DNA of 64,000 bases, from the NCBI GenBank assembly GCA_029465975.1, contig CM055748.1, positions 62,001 to 126,000 of the forward strand, read 5' to 3'. The position numbers were made by a program, and so were the translations under genes. The notes beneath the pieces are model-generated. The model did no database searches, was not told where the DNA came from, and worked only from the letters and a program-made list of their open reading frames with translations. This DNA is from Dallia pectoralis. Lineage: Eukaryota > Chordata > Actinopteri > Esociformes > Umbridae. How positions within the stretch are numbered: the first letter of the stretch is position 1; every line of letters begins with the position of its first letter. Below are positions 12,493 to 25,600 of this stretch, piece by piece.

Positions 12493-12692
12493 CAAAATAC
12501 GAAAATAAGTAAGCCTAGTTCAGCCAGTTAGCATATAGAAAGTACAGTGCTCAGAGAGTAGGGGGCTGGGGTTTCCAATCCAAGACATTGTCTCAAAACA
12601 CTTGAATACTGAACAATCAATAGTTACTAGGCAGAATTTCAGAATTAATGCATGCTGCATTAGTTCTGGTTTAGTGTCATTGGTAATTTCAG

Positions 12693-13182
12693 GCAGCATA
12701 TGAGAGAGGGGGTGGCACATATATCACTACATATTCATTAAGTATATAAACTAACTACCAGTATATGAGAAAGGGGGTGGCTCATAAATCACTACATAGT
12801 CATTAATTATATAAACTAACTACCAGCATATGAGAGAGGGGGTGGCTCATATATCACTACATATTCATTAAGTATATGAACTAACTACCAGCATATGAGA
12901 GAGGGGGTGGCACATATATCACTACATATTCATTAAGTATATAAACTAACTACCAGCATATGAGAGAGGGGGTGGCTCATATATCACTACATATTCATTA
13001 AGTATATAAACTAACTACCAGCATATGAGAGAGGGGGTGGCTCATATATCACTACATATTCATTAAGTATATAAACTAACTACCAGCATATGAGAGAGGG
13101 GGTGGCTCATATATCACTACATATTCATTAAGTATATAAACTAACTACCAGCATATGAGAGAGGGGGTGGCTCATATATCAC
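12693..13182. repeat. 65-bp minisatellite, left part
   Basis: The unit contains CCAGCATATGAGAGAGGGGG, TGGCTCATATATCACTACAT and ATTCATTAAGTATATAAACT. There are about seven and a half copies, ending in mid-unit at ATATATCAC where a transposon is inserted. The array continues at 15277. Confidence 0.95.
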
Positions 13183-13553
13183 CAGAGGTGGGACAAAGTC
13201 ATTGTTATGCAAGTCACAAGTAAGTCTCAAGTCTTTGCCCTCGAGTCCCGAGTCAAGTCGAGTCAAAGATGAGGCAAGTCCCGAGTCGAGTCACAAGTCA
13301 AAGCCAACAAGTCTCAAGTCGAGTCTAAAGTCCTACCATTTTAGTTTCGAGTCATTTCAAGTCATCTTACCACAGAATTTATACAAATCATGTATGTCTG
13401 TAAGATTTGTATTTATTTAAACCTCTTTTTATACAATGACATTAATACAGTAAAAAACAGAAAATTTAATTTCACAAAAAATGCTTGTATTTCAACAGCA
13501 TATTGCACTAGAACAATGCACAGCAACTTCAGTCCTGTATTGTATTGACCTTA

Positions 13554-14484
13554 GGGCTGGACGATATGGAAACATTTAATATCACGATATATTTCTTAAT
13601 TTCGGTCGATACGATATAATTCCAATATCGATATGAACAATATAAAAGCCTCAGAAAAAATGCCATGAACACCGACAACGAATGTCTGTATACAATCTTC
13701 TGAAAAATACATTTGCCAAGTCTTTTGAGCCTCCTCCTATAAAACTAAATAATATTTTAGAAATAAAACGGTACAAATAAATTAAAGTTCACCTTTTATT
13801 TGATTTTAACCTTTATACAAACAAGAAAAGTCAAAAAAGCAATTTGACTCTGAGACTGACCTTATTAATATATTTAACTTTAAACAATAACATAGGCTGA
13901 TTATATTATTCTTTACACAAAACTTCCTGCAACAAAACTTGTTCTTATAAACATATCGTTTAAAGTTAGTGAACATGTTAGACAATGAAGAGGTGAGTTC
14001 ATGAGTTCGCTACGTGACCGTGGATTTAAGAGACACGAGAGAGAAGCTCATGAACGCGCATGTTGCAACATACTCGGAGAATGAGAGTGCTCAAAAGCGC
14101 ATGTCCATCATGACGTCATGGGCCAGTCAACGCGGAAGATCCAAGCTTCTATGTTGGCTTTATGCGCTTTTGAGCCTCTCATTCTCCGGCACATTTAGCA
14201 TCACGCTGAAACCTGAAGTTTATCAGATCTCAGAAAGCTGAACCACTTCCCTACCACTGAATTAGTCTTTCCTCTCATATCAACTGTCTGCTTTCTCCTC
14301 ACTTATGGAAGCTCGTTCAGTCACGTTTGAATTGCGGTCATGGGCGCTCATTTTGTAGCTTAAACTTGCCGTGTTGGAGATCAGCAAAAATATTGAAATA
14401 TCGAAAATGTGTTTAGAAATCATATCACCGTTATTGATTTTTTTTTACCGCGATATATAGTGATATTGAATTATTGTCCAGCCC
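13554..14484. mobile_element. Second hAT-like element nested in the first
   Basis: The ends are inverted: left GGGCTGGACGATA, right (reverse complement) GGGCTGGACAATA. The flanks TGACCTTA (13546-13553) and TAACCTCA (14485-14492) match at 6 of 8 positions, fitting an aged 8-bp hAT target duplication. The terminal regions are rich in CGATAT motifs. There is no transposase, so it is non-autonomous. Confidence 0.65.
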
Positions 14485-14845
14485 TAACCTCATATTGCAA
14501 AACAGTTTAACTTTCAAATAGACATGGGTCCTTTTAGCCTGAACTTTTTTAAACATGTCATTAATAAAATCCTCACTCCTCAAAATTATCACTTCTGAAA
14601 AAATGGACCAACCTGATAATATAATTGGAATGACTGAGACGTGTGTGCGTGTGCGTGTGAGCGTGCCCGTGCGAAGCTCCGTCTGTAATCTTCGACCTGC
14701 ATGTTTTGCAAATTGCAACTCTTTTTTTGTCGACTACCTCGTAGTTTTTATAGCCAAACGAAACTATCTTCGGTATCATTTTGCCAACTGGCGCGTTGTT
14801 GCTTGTGCTTCATTGGTTGTCTTGCAATGTGCCTGCTTGGATGCT

Positions 14846-14993
14846 GTCTAATCAAAACAACGTGGGACTACAGTGATTGGATGTCGAATCAAAACAACAT
14901 GGGACTACAGTGATTGGATGTCCAATCAAAACAACGTGGGACTACAGTGATTGGATGTCCAATCAAAACAACGTGGGACTACAGTGATTGGAT
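14846..14993. repeat. 37-bp tandem repeat, four copies, inside the hAT-like element
   Basis: The unit contains AATCAAAACAACGTGGGACT followed by ACAGTGATTGGAT. The copies are nearly identical, so the expansion looks recent relative to the element. Confidence 0.85.
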
Positions 14994-15276
14994 GTCGTGC
15001 AGGCAGCGCGCGTGTTCTCTGCATGCATTTTTTTCACAGATGCAGATAAACTGAGAGCGGCGCGGCCGTGTGAACATTTTCTTCCCCAGTTTTCATGGGA
15101 AGTAGCGAGTCTTCTCGTGTCAAAAGGCGCAAGTCCAAGTGAAGTCACGAGTCATTGATGTTCAAGTCCAAGTCGAGTTGCAAGTCTTTGTACATTTTGT
15201 CGAGTCGAGTCTGAAGTCATCAAATTCATGACTCGAGTCTGACTCGAGTCCAAGTCACATGACTCGAGTCCACACC

Positions 15277-15875
15277 AACTAACTACCAGCATATGAGAGA
15301 GGGGGTGGCTCATATATCACTACATATTCATTAAGTATATAAACTAACTACCAGCATATGAGAGAGGGGGTGGCTCATATATCACTACATATTCATTAAG
15401 TATATGAACTAACTACCAGCATATGAGAGAGGGGGTGGCTCATATATCACTACATATTCATTAAGTATATAAACTAACTACCAGCATATGAGAGAGGGGG
15501 TGGCTCATATATCACTACATATTCATTAAGTATATAAACTAACTACCAGCATATGAGAGAGGGGGTGGCTCATATATCACTACATATTCATTAAGTATAT
15601 AAACTAACTACCAGCATATGAGAGAGGGGGTGGCTCATATATCACTACATATTCATTAAGTATATGAACTAACTACCAGCATATGAGAGAGGGGGTGGCT
15701 CATATATCACTACATATTCATTAAGTATATAAACTAACTACCAGCATATGAGAGAGGGGGTGGCACATATATCACTACATATTCATTAAGTATATGAACT
15801 AACTACCAGCATATGAGAGAGGGGGTGGCTCATATATCACTACATATTCATTAAGTATATAAACTAACTACCTTT
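15277..15875. repeat. 65-bp minisatellite, right part
   Basis: This continues the array interrupted at 13182, resuming at AACTAACTACCAGC, about nine copies. Together the two parts make a single original array of about 16 units. Confidence 0.95.
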
Positions 15876-15987
15876 ATCCCACAACAGATTAATAACTGTG
15901 GCATCTGCATTAGAAATTATAGAGACATGTGTAATAGAATATCTACATAAATAATTATATCACAATAGTTAATATTCACCCAGATTG

Positions 15988-16570
15988 GTGTTTAGTTGAG
16001 TACGGTATAGCTGACATAAATGTGTTTAGTTGAGTACGGTATAGCTGACATAAATGTGTTTAGTTGAGTACGGTATAGCTGACATAAATTTGTTTAGTTG
16101 AGTACGGTATAGCTGACATAAATGTGCTTAGTTGAGTACGGTATAGCTGACATAAATGTGTTTAGTTGAGTACGGTATAACTGACATAAATGTGTTTAGT
16201 TGAGTACGGTATAGCTGACATAAATGTGTTTAGTTGAGTACGGTATAACTGACATAAATGTGTTTAGTTGAGTACGGTATAGCTGACATAAATTTGTTTA
16301 GTTGAGTACGGTATAGCTGACATAAATGTGCTTAGTTGAGTACGGTATAGCTGACATAAATGTGTTTAGTTGAGTACGGTATAACTGACATAAATGTGTT
16401 TAGTTGAGTACGGTATAGCTGACATAAATGTGTTTAGTTGAGTACGGTATAACTGACATAAATGTGTTTAGTTGAGTACGGTATAGCTGACATAAATGTG
16501 TTTAGTTGAGTACGGTATAGCTGACATAAATGTGCTTAGTTAAGTACGGTATAGCTGACATAAATGTGTA
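15988..16570. repeat. 34-bp minisatellite, about 17 copies
   Basis: The unit is TGTGTTTAGTTGAGTACGGT plus ATAGCTGACATAAA. Variants (ATAACTG, TTTGTT, GTGCTT) recur in the same order twice, indicating duplication of a multi-unit block. Confidence 0.95.
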
Positions 16571-16771
16571 AGGACTAAAACTAGTTGCATCCCAACCACC
16601 GCACGGCACCTTACTCTACTTGTGGTTAGGAGTTAGGGTTAGGGGTTTGTAGCATAGATGACTTACCTTTAGCAAGGAGGACAGAGATCATCTGTATGGA
16701 AAAGTGATTTTCCCTTCTGGTTCTGAACACAGCTCAAGTAGCGGGGTGCGTGTGGAGGGTCGTGTGTCTGT

Positions 16772-17262
16772 TTGTATGTCTGGTCCTTGAAAGGCCCTCC
16801 CTTGGTTTGTCTGTCTGGTCCTGGTCCGTGATTGGCTCTCCTTTGGTTTGTCTGTCTGGTCCTGGTCCGTGATTGGCTCTACCTTGGTTTGTCTGTCTGG
16901 TCCTGGTCTGTGATCAGCTCTCCCTTGGTTTGTCTGTCTGTTCCTGGTCTGTGATTAGCTCTCCCTTGGTTTGTCTGTCTGGTCCTGGTCCGTGATTGGC
17001 TCTACCTTGGTTTGTATGTCTGGTCCTGGTCCGTGATTGGCTCTCCCTTGGTTTGTCTGTCTGGTCCTGGTTCGTGATCAGCTCTCCCTTGGTTTGTCTG
17101 TCTGGTCCTGGTCCGTGATTGGCTCTCCCTTGGTTTGTCTGTCTGGTCCTGGTTCGTGATCAGCTCTCCCTTGGTTTGTCTGTCTGGTCCTGGTCCGTGA
17201 TTGGCTCTCCCATGGTTTGTCTGTCTGGTCCTGGTCCGTGATTGGCTCTTCCTTGGTGCTGA
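16772..17262. repeat. 42-bp minisatellite, about 11 copies
   Basis: The unit contains GGTTTGTCTGTCTGGTCCTG and GTGATTGGCTCTCCCTTG. The 42-bp period leaves short open frames on the minus strand that are not genes. Confidence 0.93.
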
Positions 17263-18591
17263 CAACAACACAGGATGCTTCTCAGACCTTCCCCAGATGT
17301 TCCAGCTACTAGCTTGTGTTCTCTATTCTCAAGGGTATTTTTAGTCAAATATATACACATTTTCTCTGCTGTGTAGTGGCTTTAATGTGTCTTATCTTCC
17401 TCTCTATCTTTTTCTGTGTCTCTGCATGAGTCTTCCCTGACTGCCTTATTTGAGAATGAAAGGAAGTGTGTGTGTGTGTGTGTGTGTGTTTGTGTGTGTA
17501 TGTGTGTTTGTTTGGTTAGGGGATGTGGTTGGTACATGTCCAGGGCTTTCGCAAGAAGTTACTGGGAAGAAATTCTGTTTGATTTCGTATGAATTTGTAC
17601 ATGTAAGTTTAGATCACAGTTTTTTCTCGTTACTCTGCATGAACTATGAGGCAAATCTGCCAGAGTGAAGAGAATCTACCTTATAGTTTAGAAAAAGTTC
17701 TGTTACACCGTGGTGCTAGCTTAGTTTACGTTAATATAAGTTATCATACACAAACCTTGTGAAACACAGCAAACCTGTTTCATTAGCACTGCTTATGTGT
17801 TCTTGATGAAATGAGAAAAGATAAACATAATCTGAGACAAACACATATTTCTTTTTAAAAGAGGTTTTGCGAAAAAACTTTTACCAGATAGTCTTTGAGA
17901 AGCATATCAAATCTTAATAAAATCCTTTCCCACTGAAATAGTGTCACTGACATAAAGCTTCGGTGACTGGCTTGACTAAACAAATCCATGCTGTACACAA
18001 ACTCTGGTCTTGTTTACAAAATGTCCTTCTCCAGGGACCTTGGATAAAACACCCACCCTCAAAATACCATCAACATTATTTTTGTCACATTCATCCTCAA
18101 AGCAGATGCGAGTTAGAGGAAGCGGACATTGAGTATGAAATTAGAAAGAGAAGAGATACAAAGTGACGAGAGAGAGTGGACAGGAAGTTTGGAGGGCAAT
18201 AATGACAGGGAAGGAGACACAAGGAAGCGAGTACTGAAAAGAAGAATGAAGTAGCTAATAATAATGCACTATTGTAGTGTGATGTGGATTTGGCATGTCT
18301 TTCAATATTCCCAGAGGTTTGCCAATAGGGCCTGTGTATAGGGCCTGTGTATAGGGCCAATTTCCCAGGAGGAACCGGGGATCGAACCACCAACCTACCG
18401 ATAGATAGACAACCGACTCAACCCACTGAACCACTGCCGCAATTGTCTACACAACAGTCGTATATTTTGTGGTTGACCACACAAATGTGACTAAAGACGT
18501 GACTGAAACAGGAACTAACCATGATTCATGATGATAATTGACAAATTAACGGGATAATATTGGGTCAAATGTTTGTTTGTGTTTCCACTCT
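17263..18591. other. Intergenic, no gene seen
   Basis: This is unique sequence with a short TG-rich stretch near 17466-17510. I see no exon with family similarity and no transposon end. Confidence 0.5.
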
Positions 18592-18955
18592 ATTAGAGAC
18601 AGAATACCAGCTGCCTGTGCTGGTCACTCTGTTATAGACAGAATACCAGCTGGCTGTGCTGGTTACTCCATTATAGACAGAATACCAGCTGCCTGTGCTG
18701 GTCACTCTGTTATAGACAGAATACCAGCTGACTGTGCTGGTCACTCCATTAAAGACAGAATATCAGCTGACTGTGCTGACCACTCCATTATAGACAGAAT
18801 ACCAGCTGACTGTGCTGGTCACTCCATTAAAGACAGAATACCAGCTGACTGTGCTGGTCACTCCATTAAAGACAGAATACCAGCTGACTGTGCTGGCCAC
18901 TACATTAAAGACAGAATACCAGCTGACTGTGCTGGCCACTACATTATAGACAGGT
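18592..18955. repeat. 39-bp minisatellite derived from Tc1 transposon sequence
   Basis: The unit contains GACAGAATACCAGCTGACTG and TGCTGGTCACTCCATTA. There are about nine copies. The same text in nearly the same order occurs once at about 49891-49940 inside a Tc1-like element (GTGCTGGCCACGCCATAATA, GACAGAATACCGGCGGACTG). The array therefore looks like an expansion of a Tc1 fragment. Confidence 0.85.
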
Positions 18956-18989
18956 TTAGGCATGGTATTTACACAACACATGGGTTAGG

Positions 18990-19318
18990 GTTATGTAGAA
19001 CACATACAGAACACATGTAGAGCACATACAGAGCACATGTAGAACACATGCAGAACACATATAGAACACATACAGAACACATACAGAACAAATACAGAAC
19101 ACATACAGAACACAAACAGAACACATACAGAACACATATAGAACACATACAGAACACATGTAGAGCACATGTAGAACACATACAGAGCACATGTAGAACA
19201 CATACAGAACACATACAGAACACATACAGAACACATACAGAACACATACAGAACACATACAGAACACATACAGAACAAATACAGAACACATACAGAACAC
19301 ATATAGAACACATATTTG
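18990..19318. repeat. 11-bp minisatellite, about 30 copies
   Basis: The unit is ACATACAGAAC with variants TAGA, GAGC and CAAAT. It reads open in several frames (QNTYRTHTEHI). A perfect CA tract follows at about 19338-19367. Confidence 0.95.
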
Positions 19319-19699
19319 TGGAAGTAACCATGTGTCACTACACACACACACACACACACACACACACTATTTAAGTTTGTCATACTGCAACTGTTTGTTC
19401 CTCATCCAGCTCTGCCAGATTTCCAGATCTCCTTTCTGTGTTACATTCAAACCTCTAGGTTAGTCTTAATCAGGTAAGGCTCAAGCTAATATTTGTTCTA
19501 GACGTTATAACACAAATTGTTCTTTGGAATGATTATATTCCTGTTATCCATGTTAAATAGAACTTATCTGAGTGTAAGGATTATTATTTTAAATAAATAA
19601 ATAAATGTCTAAATAAGCTACAATGTAAAAAAAAACTTGTATTAATTTATTTATTCTGAATCTTCTCTATCTTCTCCTCGTTGGATCTCCATCACAGAG

Positions 19700-22600
19700 A
19701 TGTTTCTTGTCAGCTGCTCTCGGTGTATTGGAGGGTCCCTCATTTCATTGGCTGTTGTGTGCATATTGGCCAATGGGCTGTTGCTATTCCCAGATCTTCA
19801 GGCTCGGTACATGTTGGAGGGTCATGTGACCAGAGAGGCAAGGTTGGGCACAGGGCTGTGGGCCTCTGGATTATTGGTGAGAAATCAATGCTGTGTCTGT
19901 CTGTGTTTGTAAATCGCCTTAAAAGGTCATCGATGAGTGGTGACACTAATGTCACACTTTTATTCCCCAAAATCCCCACAGACCAAAAAGGCCTTTGTCT
20001 GATGTGGTCTGGAGGTGGATTGTCATGTGTTTGCATTCTCAAATATATATAGTCAGTCACAGTGCTTAGATTTTGGTTTTGCTCTCAAAAAAGTATGCTT
20101 TTATTTTCCAATCAAATAATCAATCAGTGATTCAATCTTCCCTACTACTATTGCCAGCAAAACCATAATAACATTATTAGAGAAAGGGAAACCTGTATCC
20201 AGTTAACTAGGTTCAGGTTAGAGTTCCATGTCCACATCATATTGTTAATAACATTATTAGAGAAAGGGAAACCTGTATCCAGTTAACTAGGTTCAGGTTA
20301 GAGTTCCATGTCCACATCATATTGTTAATAACATTATTAGAGAAAGGGAAACATGTATCCAGTTAACTAGGTTCGGGTTAGAGTTCCATGTCCACATCAT
20401 ATTGTTAATAACATTATTAGAGAAAGGGAAACATGTATCCAGTTAACTAGGTTCGGGTTAGAGTTCCATGTCCACATCATATTGTTAATAACATTATTAG
20501 AGAAAGGGAAACATGTATCCAGTTAACTAGGTTCGGTTAACTAGGTTAGAGTTCCATGTCCACATCATATTGTTAATAACATTATTAGAGAAAGGGAAAC
20601 ATGTATCCAGTTAACTAGGTTCGGGTTAGAGTTCCATGTCCACATCATATTGTTAATAACATTATTAGAGAAAGGGAAACATGTATCCAGTTAACTAGGT
20701 TCGGGTTAGAGTTCCATGTCCACATCATATTGTTAATAACATTATTAGAGAAAGGGAAACATGTATCCAGTTAACTAGGTTCGGGTTAGAGTTCCATGTC
20801 CACATCATATTGTTAATGTCAATAACATTAAAGCTCAACACATTTCTTTGATTGTAGTTTACTGGGTATTATTGGGTTAGAGCACCTATCTTTACATGAA
20901 CAAACGAACTTACTAATTACAAAATCTTCTTCTCTTTCTCTGAAGATTGTTATTGTGAGTCGAGGATTTATTATTGGCAGCTCAAAGAAAGGTCAATGTG
21001 CATTCAGAATAGAGGTGAGAATGTGCTGTTTTCATCTAAATCTGGGCACCTCAAGATTGCATTAACTAATGTATGTTTTCAGGTCTCAGATGAAATTAAC
21101 CATTGAACAAATGTGGTTCACCTACCAATTGACCTCCATTTGCCACTATATGAATAGTTTTTCAAGTCTTTTGTGTACAAATGTCAACATCCAGTTTTAG
21201 TCTACAGACTACTCTATAAAATGAGAATCCTGTTTTGGTCTACAGACTACTTTATTAAATGAGAATCCTGTTTTGGTCTACAGACTACTCTATTAAACAA
21301 GAATCCTGTTTTGGTCTACAGACTGCTCTATTAAACAAGAATCCTGTTTTGGTCTACAGACTACTCTATTAAATGAGAATCCTGTTTTGGTCTACAGACT
21401 GCTCTATTAAATGAGAATCCTGTTTTGGTCTACAGACTGCTCTATTAAACGAGAATCCTGTTTTGGTCTACAGACTACTCTATTAAATGAGAATCCTGTT
21501 TTGGTCTACAGACTGCTCTATTAAATGAGAATCCTGTTTTGGTCTACAGACTGCTCTATTAAACGAGAATCCTGTTTTGGTCTACAGACTACTCTATTAA
21601 ATGAGAATCCTGTTTTGGTCTACAGACTGCTCTATTAAATGAGAATCCTGTTTTGGTCTACAGACTGCTCTATTAAACGAGAATCCTGTTTTGGTCTACA
21701 GACCACTCTATTAAATGAGAATCCTGTTTTGGTCTACAGACTGCTCTATTAAATGAGAATCCTGTTTTGGTCTACAGACTACTCTATTAAATGAGAATCC
21801 TGTTTTGGTCTACAGACTGCTCTATTAAATGAGAATCCTGTTTTGGTCTACAGACTGCTCTATTAAACGAGAATCCTGTTTTGGTCTACAGACTACTCTA
21901 TTAAATGAGAATCCTGTTTTGGTCTACAGACTGCTCTATTAAATGAGAATCCTGTTTTGGTCTACAGACTGCTCTATTAAACGAGAATCCTGTTTTGGTC
22001 TACAGACTACTCTATTAAATGAGAATCCTGTTTTGGTCTACAGACTGCTCTATTAAATGAGAATCCTGTTTTGGTCTACAGACTGCTCTATTAAACGAGA
22101 ATCCTGTTTTGGTCTACAGACCACTCTATTAAATGAGAATCCTGTTTTGGTCTACAGACTGCTCTATTAAATGAGAATCCTGTTTTGGTCTACAGACTGC
22201 TCTATTAAACGAGAATCCTGTTTTGGTCTACAGACTGCTCTATTAAACGAGAATCCTGTTTTGGTCTACAGACTACTCTATTAAATGAGAATCCTGTTTT
22301 GGTCTACAGACTACTCTATTAAATGAGAATCCTGTTTTGGTCTACAGACTGCTCTATTAAACGAGAATCCTGTTTTGGTCTACAGACTGCTCTATTAAAT
22401 GAGAATCCTGTTTTGGTCTACATACTGCTCTATTAAACGAGAATCCTGTTTTGGTCTACAGACTGCTCTATTAAATGAGAATCCTGTTTTGGTCTACAGA
22501 CTACTCTATTAAATGAGAATCCTGTTTTGGTCTACAGACTGCTAAATGAGACGGGTATATAAACCCACGCTAGATCCCATGGCTCCATAACCCATTGCTC

Positions 22601-25600
22601 CATAACCCATGGCTCCATAACCCATTGCTCCATAACCCATTGCTCCATAACCCATGGCTCCATAACCCATTGCTCCATAACCCATGGCTCCATAACCCAT
22701 TGCTCCATAACCCATGGCTCCATAACCCATTGCTCCATATCCCATGGCTCCATAACCCATGGCTCCATAACCCATTGCTCCATATCCCATGGCTCCATAA
22801 CCCATTGCTCCATAACCCATGGCTCCATAACCCATTGCTCCATAACCCATGGCTCCATAACCCATTGCTCCATAACCCATTGCTCCATAACCCATGGCTC
22901 CATAACCCATTGCTCCATATCCCATGGCTCCATAACCCATTGCTCCATAACCCATGGCTCCATAACCCATTGCTCCATAACCCATGGCTCCATAACCCAT
23001 TGCTCCATAACCCATTGCTCCATAACCCATTGCTCCATAACCCATGGCTCCATAACCCATTGCTCCATATCCCATGGCTCCATAACCCATTGCTCCATAA
23101 CCCATGGCTCCATAACCCATTGCTCCATAACCCATGGCTCCATAACCCATGGCTCCATAACCCATTGCTCCATAACCCATTGCTCCATAACCCATGGCTC
23201 CATAACCCATTGCTCCATAACCCATCCCATAACCCATCCATGGCTCCATAACCCATTGCTCCATAACCCATGGCTCCATAACCCATTGCTCCATAACCCA
23301 TGGCTCCATAACCCATGGCTCCATAACCCATTGCTCCATAACCCATTGCTCCATAACCCATGGCTCCATAACCCATTGCTCCATAACCCATTGCTCCATA
23401 ACCCATTGCTCCATAACCCATTGCTCCATAACCCATGGCTCCATAACCCATTGCTCCATAACCCATGGCTCCATAACCCATATCCCATGGCTCCATAACC
23501 CATTGCTCCATAACCCATTGCTCCATATCCCATTGCTCCATAACCCATTGCTCCATATCCCATTGCTCCATAACCCATGGCTCCATAACCCATGGCTCCA
23601 TAACCCATTGCTCCATATCCCATGGCTCCATAACCCATTGCTCCATAACCCATTGCTCCATAACCCATGGCTCCATAACCCATGGCTCCATAACCCATTG
23701 CTCCATAACCCATGGCTCCATAACCCATTGCTCCATATCCCATTGCTCCATAACCCATGGCTCCATAACCCATTGCTCCATAACCCATTGCTCCATAACC
23801 CATGGCTCCATAACCCATGGCTCCATAACCCATTGCTCCATAACCCATGGCTCCATAACCCATTGCTCCATAACCCATGGCTCCATAACCCATTGCTCCA
23901 TAACCCATTGCTCCATAACCCATGGCTCCATAACCCATTGCTCCATAACCCATTGCTCCATAACCCATGGCTCCATAACCCATTGCTCCATAACCCATGG
24001 CTCCATAACCCATGGCTCCATAACCCATGGCTCCATAACCCATTGCTCCATATCCCATGGCTCCATAACCCATTGCTCCATAACCCATGGCTCCATAACC
24101 CATTGCTCCATATCCCATTGCTCCATAACCCATGGCTCCATAACCCATTGCTCCATAACCCATGGCTCCATAACCCATTGCTCCATATCCCATGGCTCCA
24201 TAACCCATGGCTCCATAACCCTATCCATGGCTCCATAACCCATTGCTCCATATCCCATGGCTCCATAACCCATTGCTCCATAACCCATTGCTCCATATCC
24301 CATGGCTCCATAACCCATTGCTCCATAACCCATGGCTCCATAACCCATTGCTCCATAACCCATTGCTCCATAACCCATTGCTCCATAACCCATTGCTCCA
24401 TAACCCATGGCTCCATAACCCATGGCTCCATAACCCTATCCATTGCTCCATATCCCATGGCTCCATATCCCATGGCTCCATAACCCTATCCATGGGTGTA
24501 ATGGACACCTTTCATGATGTTTGATGCAACCAACCTGAAAGACTAGTTGTGAGTTTAGGCAGTCACACAATCTATTGTATTGGCTCAGTTAGTCAAATGA
24601 AGTGTGTAATTGGGACATAAATCCTGCATCCAATACAGCTTTACTGAAACCAGGTTACCTCCCATATCTCTTGCAGACGACCTTTTTTAACAGATCTTCC
24701 ATCTTCTTGTGATCAGATGCTGTCCCAGGTTGGGTATTCATGTGTTGCCCTGGCTGCTGCTGCCTTCTCTTGTCTAGTTAGCGCCACAGGATTGGTACAA
24801 GGACCACTGTGTTTGCACAATGGAACACAAGGCCTAGCCTGGGATGTACCTCTCAAACCTCTGACTCGTGGGTGAGTACGTGAGACGCAAAAATTTCCAG
24901 TAATCATTTTTAACTCTATGCACCTTTTCCTGTTCATTAGCAAGTAATGAATGGCCCCTGTGTTTCAACTTAATTTCAGAGATCCCATCTACCTGTATGA
25001 TAAGAAGTTATGGGCCTATACCTGTGTGGAACCTCGGAACATTGTTCAATGGAACGTAGCGTTGTTTTGTGTTCTTATGGCTGCCAGTGGACTAGAAGCC
25101 CTTCTCTGTGTCCTACATGCAATAAATGCTATAGCAGGACTCATATTTGGACCAAGCTTCTGCAAAAACAAGGTGAGCCAGATGTGTGTGTGTATGTGTG
25201 TTGTTAATACACTTAAGTGTTAATACAGTTATGTGTTAATATAGTTATGTGTCATTACAGTTATGTGATAATACAGTTAGGTTTTAATATAGTTATGTGT
25301 TAATATAGTTATGTGTTAATACAGTTATGTGTTAATACAGTTATGTGATAATACAGTTATGTGTTAATATAGTTATGTGTTAATATAGTTATGTGTTAAT
25401 ACAGATATGTGTTAATATAGTTATGTGTTAATACAGTTATGTGTTAATACAGTTATGTGTTAATACAGTTATGTGATAATACAGTTATGTGTCAATACAG
25501 TTATGTGTTAATATAGTAATGTGTATATACAGTTATATGTTAATACAGTTATGTGTATATACAGTTATGTGTTAATACAGTTACGTGTTACTACAGTTAT

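Larger units (their letters stand above)
13183..15276. mobile_element. hAT-like non-autonomous transposon inserted in the 65-bp array
   Basis: The left end begins CAGAGGTGGGACAAAGTC and is followed by many AAGTC/GAGTC motifs. The right end carries the inverted counterpart (GACTCGAGTCCAAGTC and so on) and stops at GAGTCCACACC. CAGAGGTG-type ends are typical of hAT elements. The last bases expected at the right terminus are missing and the flanking array resumes out of register, so there is no intact 8-bp target duplication and a small deletion is likely. No transposase is recognised. A second element is nested inside. Confidence 0.65.

Noticed and set aside
12693..15875. CRISPR-like direct repeats
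   Set aside because: Units are contiguous with no unique spacers, and the window is clearly vertebrate.
22532..24524. Open frames of 218-643 codons (GYGAM, MEPWV, WSNGL, HNPLL repeats)
   Set aside because: They are translations of a 15-bp intronic minisatellite; open in all minus frames because the unit lacks stops.
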